From positions 62,001 through 126,000 of the forward strand of contig JAJDDJ010000002.1 of NCBI GenBank assembly GCA_029260395.1: DNA of 64,000 nucleotides, in the 5' to 3' direction. Under the pieces are notes generated by a model. It had not been told where the DNA came from and searched no databases. It saw only the letters and a program-made list of their open reading frames with translations. Every line of letters begins with the position of its first letter. The stretch's first letter is position 1. The stretch is from Phycisphaerales bacterium (GTDB lineage: Bacteria > Planctomycetota > Phycisphaerae > Phycisphaerales > UBA1924). A program made the position numbers and the translations under genes. Positions 42,824-51,552 of the stretch are shown one piece after another.

Positions 42824-42862
42824 ACATCTCCTCCAAGCCCCCAGCCACCATCGAGTGGGAAT
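42824..42862 (+). repeat. Right copy of guaA 3'-end direct repeat (att-like)
   Basis: Encodes [12 protein letters not shown] and a TAG in a frame without upstream coding continuity. Followed at once by the terminator that guaA would be expected to have, so this is probably the original chromosomal end. Confidence 0.8.
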
Positions 42863-42864
42863 AG

Positions 42865-42881
42865 CCCCGGCGGGGCCGGGG
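42865..42881 (+). terminator. Hairpin after the displaced guaA end
   Basis: CCCCGGC-GGG-GCCGGGG, a perfect 7-bp stem followed by TTGGCTCC. Likely the original guaA terminator. Confidence 0.65.
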
Positions 42882-42969
42882 TTGGCTCCAGTATCCGCCA
42901 CGTGCGCCGCACGGTATCGTGCGCCCACCGTGGACCATCCCTGAACCTCGAATCGAATCCGGAGAACTC

Positions 42970-43617
42970 ATGAACAAGCAAGCACGCGTTACCTCACTCC
43001 TCGCTCTCACCGCTGGTGGTCTGGCGATCGCCGGAGCGCTCTCGGGATTTGGCAAGCCAGCCCCGAGTGAGGCCTCGGCCCCGGCCGTCATGCTGCCTGC
43101 GTTCCCCGCCTCGGCGGTGGGCGACTACGCAGCCGACAACGTCCACTCCAGCGTCATGTTCAAGACCACCCACGCGGGCGTTACCAATTTCTACGGCCGA
43201 TTCAACTCGATGACCGGCGAGTTCACCATCGCCGAGAACCCCGCCGACAGCACTTTCGAGTTCTCTATCGATACCACTAGCATCGACACCAACAGCACCA
43301 ACCGCGACGACCATCTCCGCAGCCCCGACTTCTTCAACACCGAACAGTTCGACACCGCCACGTTTACTTCAACCGGCATCGTGGCATCAGACGACGGCCC
43401 GCACACTCTCAATGGCGACCTCACGCTAAACGGCGAGACGAAAGCCATCGAAGCCCACCTTACCTTCACCGGCACCGGCGAGTTCCGGGGCAAGCAGGTC
43501 GCTGGCTTTGAAGCGGTCTTCACCATCAAGCGCAGCGAGTTCGGCATCACAACCTACCTTGGCCCGATCGGTGACGAGGTTACCGTGACCATCGCGGTCG
43601 AGGGTCAGAAGCAGTAG
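42970..43617 (+). CDS. YceI-family periplasmic protein
   Basis: 215 aa from ATG 42970 with GGAG upstream. N-terminal hydrophobic signal (SLLALTAGGLAIAGALSGFG), then the lipocalin-like YceI domain: YAADNVHSSVMFKTTHAGVTNFYGRFN, FEFSIDTTSIDTN, RDDHLRSPDFFNTEQFDTATF, LTLNGETKAIEAHLTF and FTIKRSEFGIT. YceI proteins bind isoprenoid-like ligands; the role here is unproven. Confidence 0.92.
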   Translation: MNKQARVTSLLALTAGGLAIAGALSGFGKPAPSEASAPAVMLPAFPASAVGDYAADNVHSSVMFKTTHAGVTNFYGRFNSMTGEFTIAENPADSTFEFSIDTTSIDTNSTNRDDHLRSPDFFNTEQFDTATFTSTGIVASDDGPHTLNGDLTLNGETKAIEAHLTFTGTGEFRGKQVAGFEAVFTIKRSEFGITTYLGPIGDEVTVTIAVEGQKQ

Positions 43618-43677
43618 TTTTCTGTTCACTACCGTCAGCCCTCACGGCTCGATTCCCAGCGGGGTCGGGCCGCTTTC

Positions 43678-44640
43678 ATGCTTCTTTCGCTCGCCGCGCC
43701 AACTCAAACCGGCCTTGATCTCTCGCTGTTCATCCCGCCCGACCCGGTCAAGACCGCGCTGCTCGCTGGTGTTGTGCCGGGTGTGATCGCTGCGCTGGCG
43801 TTGTTGTTCATCTGGTGGCGCAAGCCAAAGGCCGAGAACCCCACGCTCACCAACGACCGCCGTCGATGGCTCATGCCCATGACCATCGCTGGCCTCGCGG
43901 TGTTCGCAGAGATCACGATTCGTGGCTGGCCGAATGGGTTCTTGCCGGCACAGGTCGGCAACCGATTCGTGTTGCTCGGGCTCCTGCTTGGTATCGCGGG
44001 CATCGCTCAGGCAGTGACGCGACCCACTCGAATCGGCTGGCTTCTCGGCGTGATGCTGGCTTTCGGAGCCGTGGTCTGGCTGCTCGTCGGCCCGGCTCTG
44101 TCGCCCGACCACCGCAAGTTTGCGATGGGCCTCGCGCACGGCGGGGTGTTTATCTTTGCGATCTCCTTACTTGCTGCGTGCCTCGATTGGGCGCACACCC
44201 GCGCCCCGGGCTGGCGCGTGCCGCTCGCGGCGATGCCCGCTTTCGCGCTCGCTGGTCCAGCGCTCGTACTCGCCAACACCGCGCCCGCAGCTCAGCTTTC
44301 CGCAATCCTGCCTGCGGTCGTCGGGGCAGCCGTGCTCATCGCCCTGTTCCGCCCTCGGCTGAGCCTGTCGCGCGGCCCGTGGACCGTGCTGATAGCTTGG
44401 CACGTGGCGCTCGTGCTCTACAACACGTTCTGGGGCTACAGGGGTTTATCCGCTCCTGCAGCGGTGATGCTCGCGCTCGCGCCCATTGGCGGGATAGTGC
44501 CCGCTCTGCCCAAACTGCGCTCGAATAAGCCCATCGTCGGCGTGCTCATCGGCGCCGCGGTCTCGGGCGGGCTTGCTCTGGGCACTCTGGTGCTCGCCTA
44601 CCAAGCTGCAGCAAACCAACCCGTGGACGCCTATTACTAA
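43678..44640 (+). CDS. Polytopic membrane protein of unknown function
   Basis: 320 aa with about eight or nine hydrophobic segments spread over its length (LLAGVVPGVIAALALLFIWW, FVLLGLLLGIAGIAQAV, ISLLAACLDW, VLIAWHVALVLYNTFWGY, GVLIGAAVSGGLALGTLVLAY). No recognised motif. It ends 4 bp before the GNAT gene, suggesting co-transcription. Confidence 0.7.
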   Translation: MLLSLAAPTQTGLDLSLFIPPDPVKTALLAGVVPGVIAALALLFIWWRKPKAENPTLTNDRRRWLMPMTIAGLAVFAEITIRGWPNGFLPAQVGNRFVLLGLLLGIAGIAQAVTRPTRIGWLLGVMLAFGAVVWLLVGPALSPDHRKFAMGLAHGGVFIFAISLLAACLDWAHTRAPGWRVPLAAMPAFALAGPALVLANTAPAAQLSAILPAVVGAAVLIALFRPRLSLSRGPWTVLIAWHVALVLYNTFWGYRGLSAPAAVMLALAPIGGIVPALPKLRSNKPIVGVLIGAAVSGGLALGTLVLAYQAAANQPVDAYY

Positions 44641-44644
44641 GACC

Positions 44645-45238
44645 ATGGCCACGATCGACCCAGTAGACACCCGCGAATTGCTCGAAGCCGGACCCCGGGT
44701 CGGCCTGCGCTACCTCATGGAGTCCGACCGCGACGCCTACACCAAGCTGCGCTGCGAGAGCCGATCGCACCTCGAGCCGTGGGAGCCTGCGCCATTGCCA
44801 GGGGTCGATCCCTACAGCATCACGTTCTTCGACCGTCAACTCATCGGTGTGCGAACCATGACCAGCGAAAAGCTCGCCATCGTTCGGCTCGACGACCGCG
44901 CGCTCGTCGGGCACATGACCATCGGCGGAATCATCCGTGGGGCCGGGCAAATGTGCCACCTTGGCTACTGGATGGGCGAGCCCTTCAAGGGACGGGGCTA
45001 CATGACCGAAGCCATCGGGCTGACGCTGGCTCACTGCTTTGTGCGCATGGGCCTGCACCGCGTCGAGGCCAACATTCAGCCTCACAACAAGCCATCAATC
45101 CATGTCGTGCGCACGTGCGGATTCCGTTACGAGGGGCTCTCCAAAGGACTCGTGCAGATCAGAAGCGAGTGGCGCGACCATCTGCGGTACGCCATTACCG
45201 CTGACGAATGGAATCCGTTGGCAAGCGGTCACCGCTGA
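44645..45238 (+). CDS. RimJ/RimL-type GNAT acetyltransferase
   Basis: 197 aa. GNAT motif A is CHLGYWMGEPFKGRGYMTEAIGLTLAHCF (acetyl-CoA loop GRG-M) and motif B is LHRVEANIQPHNKPSIHVVRTCGFRYEG. The whole layout is that of RimJ/RimL, which acetylate protein N-termini, but members also modify small molecules. Its 3' end overlaps convergent purK by 44 bp. Confidence 0.85.
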   Translation: MATIDPVDTRELLEAGPRVGLRYLMESDRDAYTKLRCESRSHLEPWEPAPLPGVDPYSITFFDRQLIGVRTMTSEKLAIVRLDDRALVGHMTIGGIIRGAGQMCHLGYWMGEPFKGRGYMTEAIGLTLAHCFVRMGLHRVEANIQPHNKPSIHVVRTCGFRYEGLSKGLVQIRSEWRDHLRYAITADEWNPLASGHR

Positions 45239-46334
45239 GCCAGCGTTCAGCCCACGCGTCGGCCATCTGCTGTGCCTCGATTGAGCTCGCGGCGCTCCAG
45301 GTCAGATGCCCGAGCTTTCGGCCCGCTCTCGGGGACTTGCCGTATAGATGCACGCTCGCGCCCGAGCTTTCGATCGCCAACGCCGGGGGCAGCTCACCGA
45401 CCAGGTTGATCATGGCTGCTCCCCCGGCAAGGCCAGGTTCCACCATCGGTAGCCCCATGACGGCGCGCAGGTGCTGGCTGAACTGGTCCGTGCTGCCCGC
45501 GTCGAGTGTCCAGTGGCCCGAATTGTGTACGCGGGGTGCGAACTCATTTCCGATCAACGCGCCATCGTCGGTCTCGAACAACTCGAGGGTCAGAACCCCG
45601 ACATGACCAAGGTGCTCGGCGAGCCTCATCGCGTGCGCACAGGCGGAACCGGCGCTGCTCGCTGGCGCGACCGACCGGTGCAAAATGCCCCCAACATGCA
45701 CGTTTTCCGTAGGGGCAAATGCGCTGATATCGCCCCCGGCGTTGCGGGCCACCACGACACTGATCTCTCGGCGGAAGGGTACGAACGACTCAAGAATGCA
45801 AGGCCTCGCTCCCACCGCTCGCCACGCCCCTTCGAGTTGGTTGAGCGCACGAAGCACGAACTGGCCCTTGCCGTCGTATCCGTCTCGGCGGGTCTTGAGC
45901 ACAGCGGGCAGGCCGATCTGCTCAACCGCCGATGCCAGTCGCTGTAGCGAATCGACCGCTGCGTTCGCCTGTCTCGGGATGCCGATGGCCTCGAACAGCT
46001 GCTTCTCCGCGATCCGGTCCTGTGCTACCCGCAGCGAGTCAGGGCCCGGGTGGACCGCGCGGCCCGCTGATCGAAGGGCCTCGAGCGTTCGCACCGGGAT
46101 GTTCTCGAACTCCAACGTGACCACGTCACAAGCCTGCGCGAATGCAAGCACCGCATCAACGTCATCGAACGCACCGATGGTCAGCGGCGCCTCGCTGCGC
46201 GCGCAAGCCTGTGCGTTCGGGTCGAAACAGGTGACGATCAGGTCGAGTGCCTTGCCCGTGCGGGCGAGCATCTGACCGAGCTGACCCCCGCCCAGAACAC
46301 CAACTCGTGCGCCGCGACCCGAATGGGCGCTCAC
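45195..46334 (-). CDS. purK: N5-carboxyaminoimidazole ribonucleotide synthase PurK
   Basis: 379 aa from GTG 46334, which overlaps the purE stop (GTGA). ATP-grasp enzyme of purine synthesis. [13 protein letters not shown] at the N-terminus, [43 protein letters not shown] and [30 protein letters not shown] are PurK signatures. A longer open frame upstream to 46607 is the shadow of purE. Confidence 0.95.
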   Translation of the reverse strand: MSAHSGRGARVGVLGGGQLGQMLARTGKALDLIVTCFDPNAQACARSEAPLTIGAFDDVDAVLAFAQACDVVTLEFENIPVRTLEALRSAGRAVHPGPDSLRVAQDRIAEKQLFEAIGIPRQANAAVDSLQRLASAVEQIGLPAVLKTRRDGYDGKGQFVLRALNQLEGAWRAVGARPCILESFVPFRREISVVVARNAGGDISAFAPTENVHVGGILHRSVAPASSAGSACAHAMRLAEHLGHVGVLTLELFETDDGALIGNEFAPRVHNSGHWTLDAGSTDQFSQHLRAVMGLPMVEPGLAGGAAMINLVGELPPALAIESSGASVHLYGKSPRAGRKLGHLTWSAASSIEAQQMADAWAERWLSGDRLPTDSIRQR

Positions 46335-46846
46335 GCCGAGTGCTCGCTGGGGTCGGGATTCGCCAGCACCCGCTGCGTTTGCTGGTCGCGGAAGGCGTCG
46401 AGCTTGCTCGCGATTTCCTTCCTTTCGGTCGCGAGCATCGCTGCAGCAAACAACGCGGCGTTGACCGCGCCCGCCCGGCCGATCGCAAAGGTCGCCACCG
46501 GCACGCCCGCGGGCATCTGCACGATTGACAGCAGCGAGTCCATCCCCGATAGCGCCTTCGACTGCACGGGCACACCCAACACGGGCACACGGGTATGGGC
46601 TGCGCACATGCCGGGCAAGTGGGCCGCCCCGCCCGCGCCCGCGATGATCGCCCGCAGGCCTCGGCTCTGAGCACCCTTGGCGTACTCGACCAGCAGATCA
46701 GGCGTGCGGTGGGCGCTGACCACGCGCGTCTCGGCGGGCACGCCAAGATCGGCGAGTGTCCGCACGGCATGCTCCATCGTTTCCCAGTCGGAAGACGACC
46801 CCATGATCACGCCCACCAGCGGGTTGTCGGCATCGGCATTCGGCAT
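46331..46846 (-). CDS. purE: N5-carboxyaminoimidazole ribonucleotide mutase PurE
   Basis: 171 aa. [13 protein letters not shown] at the N-terminus, [11 protein letters not shown] with the active-site Ser-Ala-His-Arg, [19 protein letters not shown] and [24 protein letters not shown]. Works with PurK directly downstream. GAGGGA precedes the ATG, and a TAGGCT box lies about 50 bp upstream. Confidence 0.95.
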   Translation of the reverse strand: MPNADADNPLVGVIMGSSSDWETMEHAVRTLADLGVPAETRVVSAHRTPDLLVEYAKGAQSRGLRAIIAGAGGAAHLPGMCAAHTRVPVLGVPVQSKALSGMDSLLSIVQMPAGVPVATFAIGRAGAVNAALFAAAMLATERKEIASKLDAFRDQQTQRVLANPDPSEHSA

Positions 46847-46960
46847 GGGGTTCCCTCGCAGCTCAGCCCGGATGAGGCCTTGCCTAACAGCCTAGCAACT
46901 CCCACGCAGCCCGATCGCTCAGCACCGGTACAGCTTGGTGACCGACCGGGGCGGCGACGG

Positions 46961-47629
46961 ATGGCCAAGGGCATGGCTCATAGGATCGCGATCATCTCAG
47001 ACCATCGGCTGATCGCTTGGGCGTTCCGAAAGCTCATCGTGCAGCGGCCCACGCTCGAAGCCGTTGCAGAGTTGACCTTTGACGACAATCTCGAACGCAG
47101 CCTGGCTTCGGCAAGAGCCGAGTACGCCATCCTTCATTTCGACTGCCTCCCCGCAATGGCTGCGGCGCTGATCACCCGCGCCGGGCAGTTTGTAGCGCTC
47201 CCGCGCCAGCTCATCATGCTCCCCGCTGGCAGGCTCCGGCTGGCGACGGAACTGGCCAATCGTGGCACGGGCTCGGTGGTGCTCAACTCCGACAGCGTCG
47301 AGCGGCTGGGCGCGAGTCTCGATGCGATGGTCTCGGGCCGATTTTTGCACTCACCCATCATTGAGACCGAGCTAACCCGGCTCGCGGCGCAGGGGGTAGA
47401 CGAGATCGATGATGAGTATAAGGACCCGCTGGATGCGCTCTCGCCGCGCGAGCACGAGGTGCTGCGGCTGATCTCGCAGGGCATGAGCAAACGGCAGATC
47501 GCGGAGCAGCTCTCGCTCAGCGTCAAGACCATCGACAACCACGCCACGAGCCTGATGAGCAAGCTGGACATCCACGACCGCGTAGGCCTGGCTCGGTTTG
47601 CGTTCCGCGAGGGGCTGGTCGAGCCATAA
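46961..47629 (+). CDS. LuxR-type response regulator with degenerate receiver
   Basis: 222 aa (ATG 46961; ATG 46973 also possible). The N-terminal receiver-like part has an acidic start (IAIISDHRLIAWAFRKLI) and a possible phospho-Asp (AILHFDCLPAM), but the usual Thr/Ser and Lys switch residues are not evident. The C-terminal HTH is clear: LSPREHEVLRLISQGMSKRQIAEQLSLSVKTIDNHATSLMSKL. Divergent from purE. Cognate kinase not seen. Confidence 0.85.
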   Translation: MAKGMAHRIAIISDHRLIAWAFRKLIVQRPTLEAVAELTFDDNLERSLASARAEYAILHFDCLPAMAAALITRAGQFVALPRQLIMLPAGRLRLATELANRGTGSVVLNSDSVERLGASLDAMVSGRFLHSPIIETELTRLAAQGVDEIDDEYKDPLDALSPREHEVLRLISQGMSKRQIAEQLSLSVKTIDNHATSLMSKLDIHDRVGLARFAFREGLVEP

Positions 47630-47653
47630 GCGCCGACAATTGGTGCGGGTTCG

Positions 47654-47845
47654 TCATCGTTTGAGGCCGCACTCGGGGCACCTCGGCAGTCGGTACCAGT
47701 CGTACCCGCACTGCCTGCATGTGAGGCCGCCGGTCTGCGGAAGGTAGCTGGGCTTGCCCCAGGCTCGCTGGTACAGACGCAGCATCCTCCAGCAACCCGC
47801 CGCAAGAACAACCGCCAGCAGAATGAGGAGCACTAGTTCGGCCAT
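47654..47845 (-). CDS. Small membrane protein with zinc ribbon
   Basis: 63 aa. One membrane segment (LVLLILLAVVLAAGCWRML) and a C-terminal treble-clef-like zinc ribbon CRQCGYDWYRLPRCPECG. Planctomycetes carry many proteins with this CxxCGYxxxxLxxxCPECG pattern; another is at 58923-59726. Function unknown. Confidence 0.7.
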   Translation of the reverse strand: MAELVLLILLAVVLAAGCWRMLRLYQRAWGKPSYLPQTGGLTCRQCGYDWYRLPRCPECGLKR

Positions 47846-47940
47846 CGCTGCAATACTACGACTTGTGACACGCGAACGTTCAATGCCCTGGCTCGGCACC
47901 CGCAACCATGCGATCGGCGCTGGTACCATCAAAACCCCAC

Positions 47941-48026
47941 GGGCTCGTGGCGGAATCGGCAGACGCAGCGGACTTAAAATCCGCTTGGGGGCAACCCCAG
48001 TGAGGGTTCAAGTCCCTCCGAGCCCA
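47941..48026 (+). tRNA. tRNA-Leu (anticodon UAA)
   Basis: 86 nt cloverleaf of class II: acceptor GGGCTCG pairs with CGAGCCC and discriminator A; anticodon stem GCGGA/TCCGC encloses CTTAAAA, giving anticodon TAA; a variable arm TGGGGGCAACCCCA; T-arm GAGGG-TTCAAGT-CCCTC. CCA is not encoded. The downstream side is the insertion site of a putative island, and a tyrosine recombinase remnant reads into this gene from the other strand. Confidence 0.96.
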
Positions 48027-48520
48027 CTTGACACCTTTGCGAGCAATCTCGGCCAGCCGCACCTACTCGCGTAACTCGTGTTGTTTCAGCATCTTCCCGA
48101 TCGGGCTGCTTGGCCTTGCGAATCATCGCGGCTCCGTGCTGCGACGCATTCTTCGCCTCCAGTGAGCCGCGTTCGGCGACGCCGCCTCTCCGGCTGCCCT
48201 GGTCCTGTCCGGATCGGTGACCTGCAGCAAGTCGTGCCCGGCTGCAAGGAGCTGCGTGTTGCCCATCCAAGAGCCGCTCGTGTTGAGCGGGAAGTGCGCG
48301 GCTCGCTCTGATCGACGACTCGACCGAAGATTGTGCCACGCGCTCGGCCACGGCTTGAGCCCCGCCCTGAGAACGATCCTCCGAATCTGAGGGTTGAGAT
48401 TGCAGCCAACTCGGTAGCGACCAATCACGAACTCAGCGCCCTCCGCTGCGCTCTCGTAAGCATCCCGCATTACGCGCGATGCCCCGGCACGAGCTGGACC
48501 GCTGCTCGTGCATTCTGAAC
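47974..48520 (-). pseudogene. Decayed tyrosine recombinase (integrase) C-terminus
   Basis: One minus-strand frame (to 48123) contains SAAEGAEFVIGRYR, NLNPQIRRIVLRAGLKPWPSAWHNLRSS and SWMGNTQLLAAGHDLLQVTD, the catalytic C-terminal part of planctomycete phage integrases (R-box HNLR kept). The active-site Tyr in the usual HYLQVTD has been lost (GHDLLQVTD). The tail continues in another frame (SLEAKNASQHGAAM ... VGSEGLEPSLGLPPSGF) and its last residues are coded by the antisense strand of the tRNA-Leu gene. The N-terminal part is missing. Frameshifted and truncated, so inactive. Confidence 0.75.
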
Positions 48521-48528
48521 TTACCAAA

Positions 48529-48560
48529 GCTCCCGCCGACGCGTTGGCATCGGCGGGAGC
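48529..48560 (-). terminator. Hairpin at the end of the PEP-CTERM array
   Basis: GCTCCCGCCGA pairs with TCGGCGGGAGC around a 10-nt loop, 56 bp after the last stop of the array on the minus strand. No T-run follows, so it may stabilise the 3' end or be a Rho-type end. Confidence 0.55.
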
Positions 48561-48615
48561 ATCTCTCACTCGTACCCGAGAGTGCGTACGAGAACGAGAG
48601 AAACAGAGGGTGGAG

Positions 48616-49401
48616 TTACCGACGACGGCGGGCGGCTGCCAGGCCGCCGAAACCCAAGATCGCGGCGGACGCGGGAGTGGGAACCAGCGTCAGGTTGTCA
48701 AACGTGGCGCTGTAGTCAGCATTGCCTTGCCACGTCTGGAGGTAGGCCTGGTCGAGCTCGGTGGCGGTGGCGTAGATCGCATCGCTATCGGTGGCGACCA
48801 CGACGCCGTTGAACAGGTACTCGACGCTGGTGCCTGTGAAGCGAATGCCCAAGGTGTTGAAGACATCGAAGTTGATGGTGACAGCGGGCAGATCGAGAAT
48901 GTTCTGTCCCATCGCGCTGTCAAAGCCGTTGACAGTCGGCGAGAAAAGGGACACCTGCAGGCCGTTGCTGTCACCGTAGTTATACACACCCACGGTTGGG
49001 TACAGATCGTTGCCGATCGTTTGGGCAGGATCGTCGATGCGGGCCCACAAGTCACCGGCGAGCCTGGCCGCCGCGTCATTCCAACTCGAAGGGATGAAGA
49101 CTTCCACGGTCAGCAACGCGCCCGGGCCTGCGTTGAAGTCGCCGGCGGGTCCTGTCTGAATGCCGTGAAAGTTGTAGAAGCCGCTGGTTTGTCCGGGGGC
49201 ATCGGCCGCCGTGTTGTTGATCACCAGCACGTTGTTGTTGCCGTCATCAACGGTGAAGCCGCCCGGGTTGGCCCGGTCGATGCCGAAGTCAGCAGCCTGT
49301 GAGGCATCGTTGAAATCGGCTAGGTAGATCGGCTGCGCCGAGGCGATCTCAGCCCCGGCTACGGCAATAAGCGCGAATGCGAATAGGGTCTTGCGGTCCA
49401 T
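48616..49401 (-). CDS. Exported protein A with VPTPASA...RRRR sorting tail
   Basis: 261 aa from ATG 49401 with GGAGG 7 nt upstream. A signal peptide (LFAFALIAVAGAEIASAQ) leads to a beta-rich region (YLADFNDASQAADFG, GALLTVEVFIPSSWNDAAARL) like a jelly-roll. The C-terminus VPTPASAAILGFGGLAAARRRR is a PEP-CTERM-like tripartite signal: motif, hydrophobic helix, basic end, but with PTPASA instead of PEP. Last gene of the array. Confidence 0.8.
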   Translation of the reverse strand: MDRKTLFAFALIAVAGAEIASAQPIYLADFNDASQAADFGIDRANPGGFTVDDGNNNVLVINNTAADAPGQTSGFYNFHGIQTGPAGDFNAGPGALLTVEVFIPSSWNDAAARLAGDLWARIDDPAQTIGNDLYPTVGVYNYGDSNGLQVSLFSPTVNGFDSAMGQNILDLPAVTINFDVFNTLGIRFTGTSVEYLFNGVVVATDSDAIYATATELDQAYLQTWQGNADYSATFDNLTLVPTPASAAILGFGGLAAARRRR

Positions 49402-49637
49402 ATCCAATCCTCCAGTGTCCGGGCGTGCGAGTGAGCGGAACCGAGTTGCCCGGTGGCTCGGTTACGTTGGAAACCCGGTGCAGTCCGTTAGGCCTGCACA
49501 CGAGCGAGAGAGAGAAGAAAGAGACGGTTTTGCAAACCCCGCGCCAATGCGTTGGCATCGGCGGGAGCTCCTCTCGCTCGCAGTTGGTGCCAGGCGTGCT
49601 GGCGAATGCGGTTAGAGCGAGTGGTGGGTGGTTTGGC
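49402..49637 (-). repeat. Array intergenic module (A/B)
   Basis: One of five related 225-240 bp modules. It contains, on the minus strand, the sigma-54 promoter at 49531-49546, a GGAACCGAG...CTCGGTTAC hairpin and a GGAGG site before ATG. The 3' portion carries GCCGATGCCAACGC, as in the other copies. Confidence 0.8.
49531..49546 (-). promoter_or_regulatory. Sigma-54 promoter of protein A gene
   Basis: TGGCGCGGGGTTTGCA on the minus strand. Against TGGCACGNNNNTTGCA only one base differs, and the GG and GC doublets are spaced correctly. Confidence 0.7.
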
Positions 49638-50312
49638 TCACCGGCGACGGCGGAAGGCTGCCAGGCCGCCGAGGCCAAGCAGCGCTGCAGACGCGGAGGT
49701 TGGAACCACCACCATGTCTTGGTTGCTGCCGCTGGTCAACGCGAACAGTCCAGGGAAGCCTGCCGCAGAAATCTGGTCCACCAGGTAGATATTGGCCTTG
49801 ACCGAGACCGCGGCACTCGGCGCGTCGCTGCCATCAAGATGGAAGGTGCCCGTCGTCAGGTCGTCATTGGTGTCAAAGATCGTTTCCCAGATCGCCGCCT
49901 GTGCTCCGGCAGCCTTCGTGGCAGCGGTGTCGCCGGAGGCATCGTTCATCCACACGTTGTGAATTCGGGCGATCTTGCTCGCAAGCGAAGCACCCATCGG
50001 TGAATACGGACCGCCCGGCACCGGAGCCGTGGCGAGCGACGCACCGTCGTAGGTGTACGACCCGCCCACGCTCACGTTCTGCGTCAGTTCGATGCAGAAC
50101 GCTGTGAACGCCGGACCAGCGGGCTCTGAGAGCGTACCGCCCGTGCGTGTCCAGTTGAACACCCCAGCCTGCGTCGCAGCAAAGCCCGAGCCGCCGAGGC
50201 TCCACTTCACATCACGCTTTGGAGAGACGCTGTCCAGGGTCGCAATGATGTCTGCACTGGCGGTCAGCGTCGAACACCCAAGCGCCAAGATCGTAAACTT
50301 CATTCGGGTCAT
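49638..50312 (-). CDS. Exported protein B with VPTSASA...RRRR sorting tail
   Basis: 224 aa from ATG 50312 (ATG 50303 is an alternative), GGAGG 8 nt upstream. Signal peptide (KFTILALGCSTLTASA). The mature part (FNWTRTGGTLSEPAGPAFTAFCIELTQNVSVGGSYTY) recalls proteins with thioester or collagen-binding-like anchors, but no domain is certain. The tail is VVVPTSASAALLGLGGLAAFRRRR. The core shares no visible similarity with its neighbours. Confidence 0.8.
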   Translation of the reverse strand: MTRMKFTILALGCSTLTASADIIATLDSVSPKRDVKWSLGGSGFAATQAGVFNWTRTGGTLSEPAGPAFTAFCIELTQNVSVGGSYTYDGASLATAPVPGGPYSPMGASLASKIARIHNVWMNDASGDTAATKAAGAQAAIWETIFDTNDDLTTGTFHLDGSDAPSAAVSVKANIYLVDQISAAGFPGLFALTSGSNQDMVVVPTSASAALLGLGGLAAFRRRR

Positions 50313-50542
50313 CGGTTCGTCCTCCAACTGTGCCGAGCGTGCGAGTGAACGGAGCCGAGTTGCCCGGAGGCTCGGTTCCGTTGGAAACTCGGTGCATGCC
50401 GCTAGGCGTGCACACGAGCGAGAGAGAAGAGAGAGACTGTGTTGCAAACCCCGCGCCAACGCGGCAGCATCGGCGGGAGCTCCTCTCGCTCGCATATCAG
50501 TGTGCGAGAGAGAAACAGAGCGAGAGGAAAGAGTGGGGGCGA
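50313..50542 (-). repeat. Array intergenic module (B/C)
   Basis: Related copy with promoter at 50443-50458, hairpin arms GGAGCCGAG (50351-50359) and CTCGGTTCC (50371-50379), a GTGCATGCCGC...GTGCACAC inverted arm and a purine-rich GAGAGA tract. Confidence 0.8.
50443..50458 (-). promoter_or_regulatory. Sigma-54 promoter of protein B gene
   Basis: TGGCGCGGGGTTTGCA, one mismatch to consensus; identical to that of protein A. Confidence 0.7.
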
Positions 50543-51325
50543 TTACCGACGGCGACGGAAGGCAGCCATACCACCGAGACCGAGGATCGCAGCGGACGCG
50601 GAGGTGGGGACCAGCACGGGATTGGACACCACGTACCCCTCAGCACCGGAAACGTAGTTTGTAAGCGTATCGCCGAATACCCAGTTGAATCCGTACGCGG
50701 CGTTGGTGTTGAGATCATCGGGAGCACCAGAACCAACCGCGTTGATCGGGTTGGTGATGTATGAAGCAGAAGGTGCTTCAACAGTCAGCCCGAAGACATC
50801 GGCGAAGGTCATTGTCGCAGACGTCTTGCCGGTCGCGGTATGGACCCAGCTCGAGTCAGAGTTCCAACCGGGTGTCTCGTACACCTTAACTGGCTCGGCC
50901 GCGATGTCGCCCATGGAGAAGTCATACTGAATGCCGCCGCCACCGATACTGGTGCGGAAGGCAGCGAATGACCCGTTGGAGGGTTCGTTGGCGAGCACCG
51001 CAAAGTTGCCCAGGCCGTCGGTCACCCAAAGGTTGAAGTAGGGCGCAACGGCCGGGCCTGATCCAGCAGTGAAGCGAGTAGTGTCATCGTGTCGAGTGAT
51101 CGCCATCTGACTGATGCTGCCAACGGATGATCCATTTACAGCATCAGATCCAAGGGCACCCTTCATGCCGCCAGCGCTAATGACAAACTCGGTGCCGGTG
51201 GGCACGTAATCGGTGTTGGGCAGGATCTGGGTCCCCGCATCGCGGATGACGAAGTCGGTGAACTGGGCGTTAGCGCTGCCGGTGAGGGTGAGCATCGAGA
51301 GAGCGGTGAGGGTTACCTTGTTCAT
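50543..51325 (-). CDS. Exported protein C with VPTSASA...RRRR sorting tail
   Basis: 260 aa. The signal peptide MNKVTLTALSMLTLTG...AQ is nearly identical to those of proteins D and E. The mature core (FTDFVIRDAGTQILPNTDYVPTG, MAITRHDDTTRFTAGSGPA) is beta-rich with a repeated Gly/Ser/Asn composition and no recognised domain. The tail is VLVPTSASAAILGLGGMAAFRRRR. A GGAGG lies before the ATG. Confidence 0.8.
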   Translation of the reverse strand: MNKVTLTALSMLTLTGSANAQFTDFVIRDAGTQILPNTDYVPTGTEFVISAGGMKGALGSDAVNGSSVGSISQMAITRHDDTTRFTAGSGPAVAPYFNLWVTDGLGNFAVLANEPSNGSFAAFRTSIGGGGIQYDFSMGDIAAEPVKVYETPGWNSDSSWVHTATGKTSATMTFADVFGLTVEAPSASYITNPINAVGSGAPDDLNTNAAYGFNWVFGDTLTNYVSGAEGYVVSNPVLVPTSASAAILGLGGMAAFRRRR

Positions 51326-51552
51326 TACAGATCCTCCATGGTCCGGGCGTGCGAGTGAGCGGAACCGAGTTGCCCGGTGGCTCGGTTCCGTTGGAAACCC
51401 GGTGCACGCCGTCGGGCGTGCACACGAGCGAGAGAGAAGAGAGAGACTGTGTTGCAAACCCCGCGCCAACGCGTTGGCATCGGCGGGAGCTCCTCTCGCT
51501 CGCATATCGGTGTGCGAGAGAGAACGGGAGCGAGAGGAAAGAGTGGGGGCGG
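51326..51552 (-). repeat. Array intergenic module (C/D)
   Basis: Copy with promoter 51453-51468; hairpins GGAACCGAG/CTCGGTTCC and GTGCACGCC/GGCGTGCAC are perfect here. Between the previous stop and the promoter lies CCTCTCGCTC...GAGCGAGAGG, another stem. Confidence 0.85.
51453..51468 (-). promoter_or_regulatory. Sigma-54 promoter of protein C gene
   Basis: TGGCGCGGGGTTTGCA, same as A and B. Predicted start of transcription about 115 nt before the ATG. Confidence 0.7.

Larger units (their letters stand above)
42305..42862 (+). mobile_element. Mini-element inserted at the 3' end of guaA
   Basis: 558 bp between the two copies of the guaA end. It carries one gene (42330-42770) and no integrase. 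The structure, with a restored guaA end on the left and the displaced end plus the terminator on the right, is that of site-specific integration at the guaA 3' end, a known hotspot for integrative elements. It may be a remnant or depend on an integrase in trans. Confidence 0.65.
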
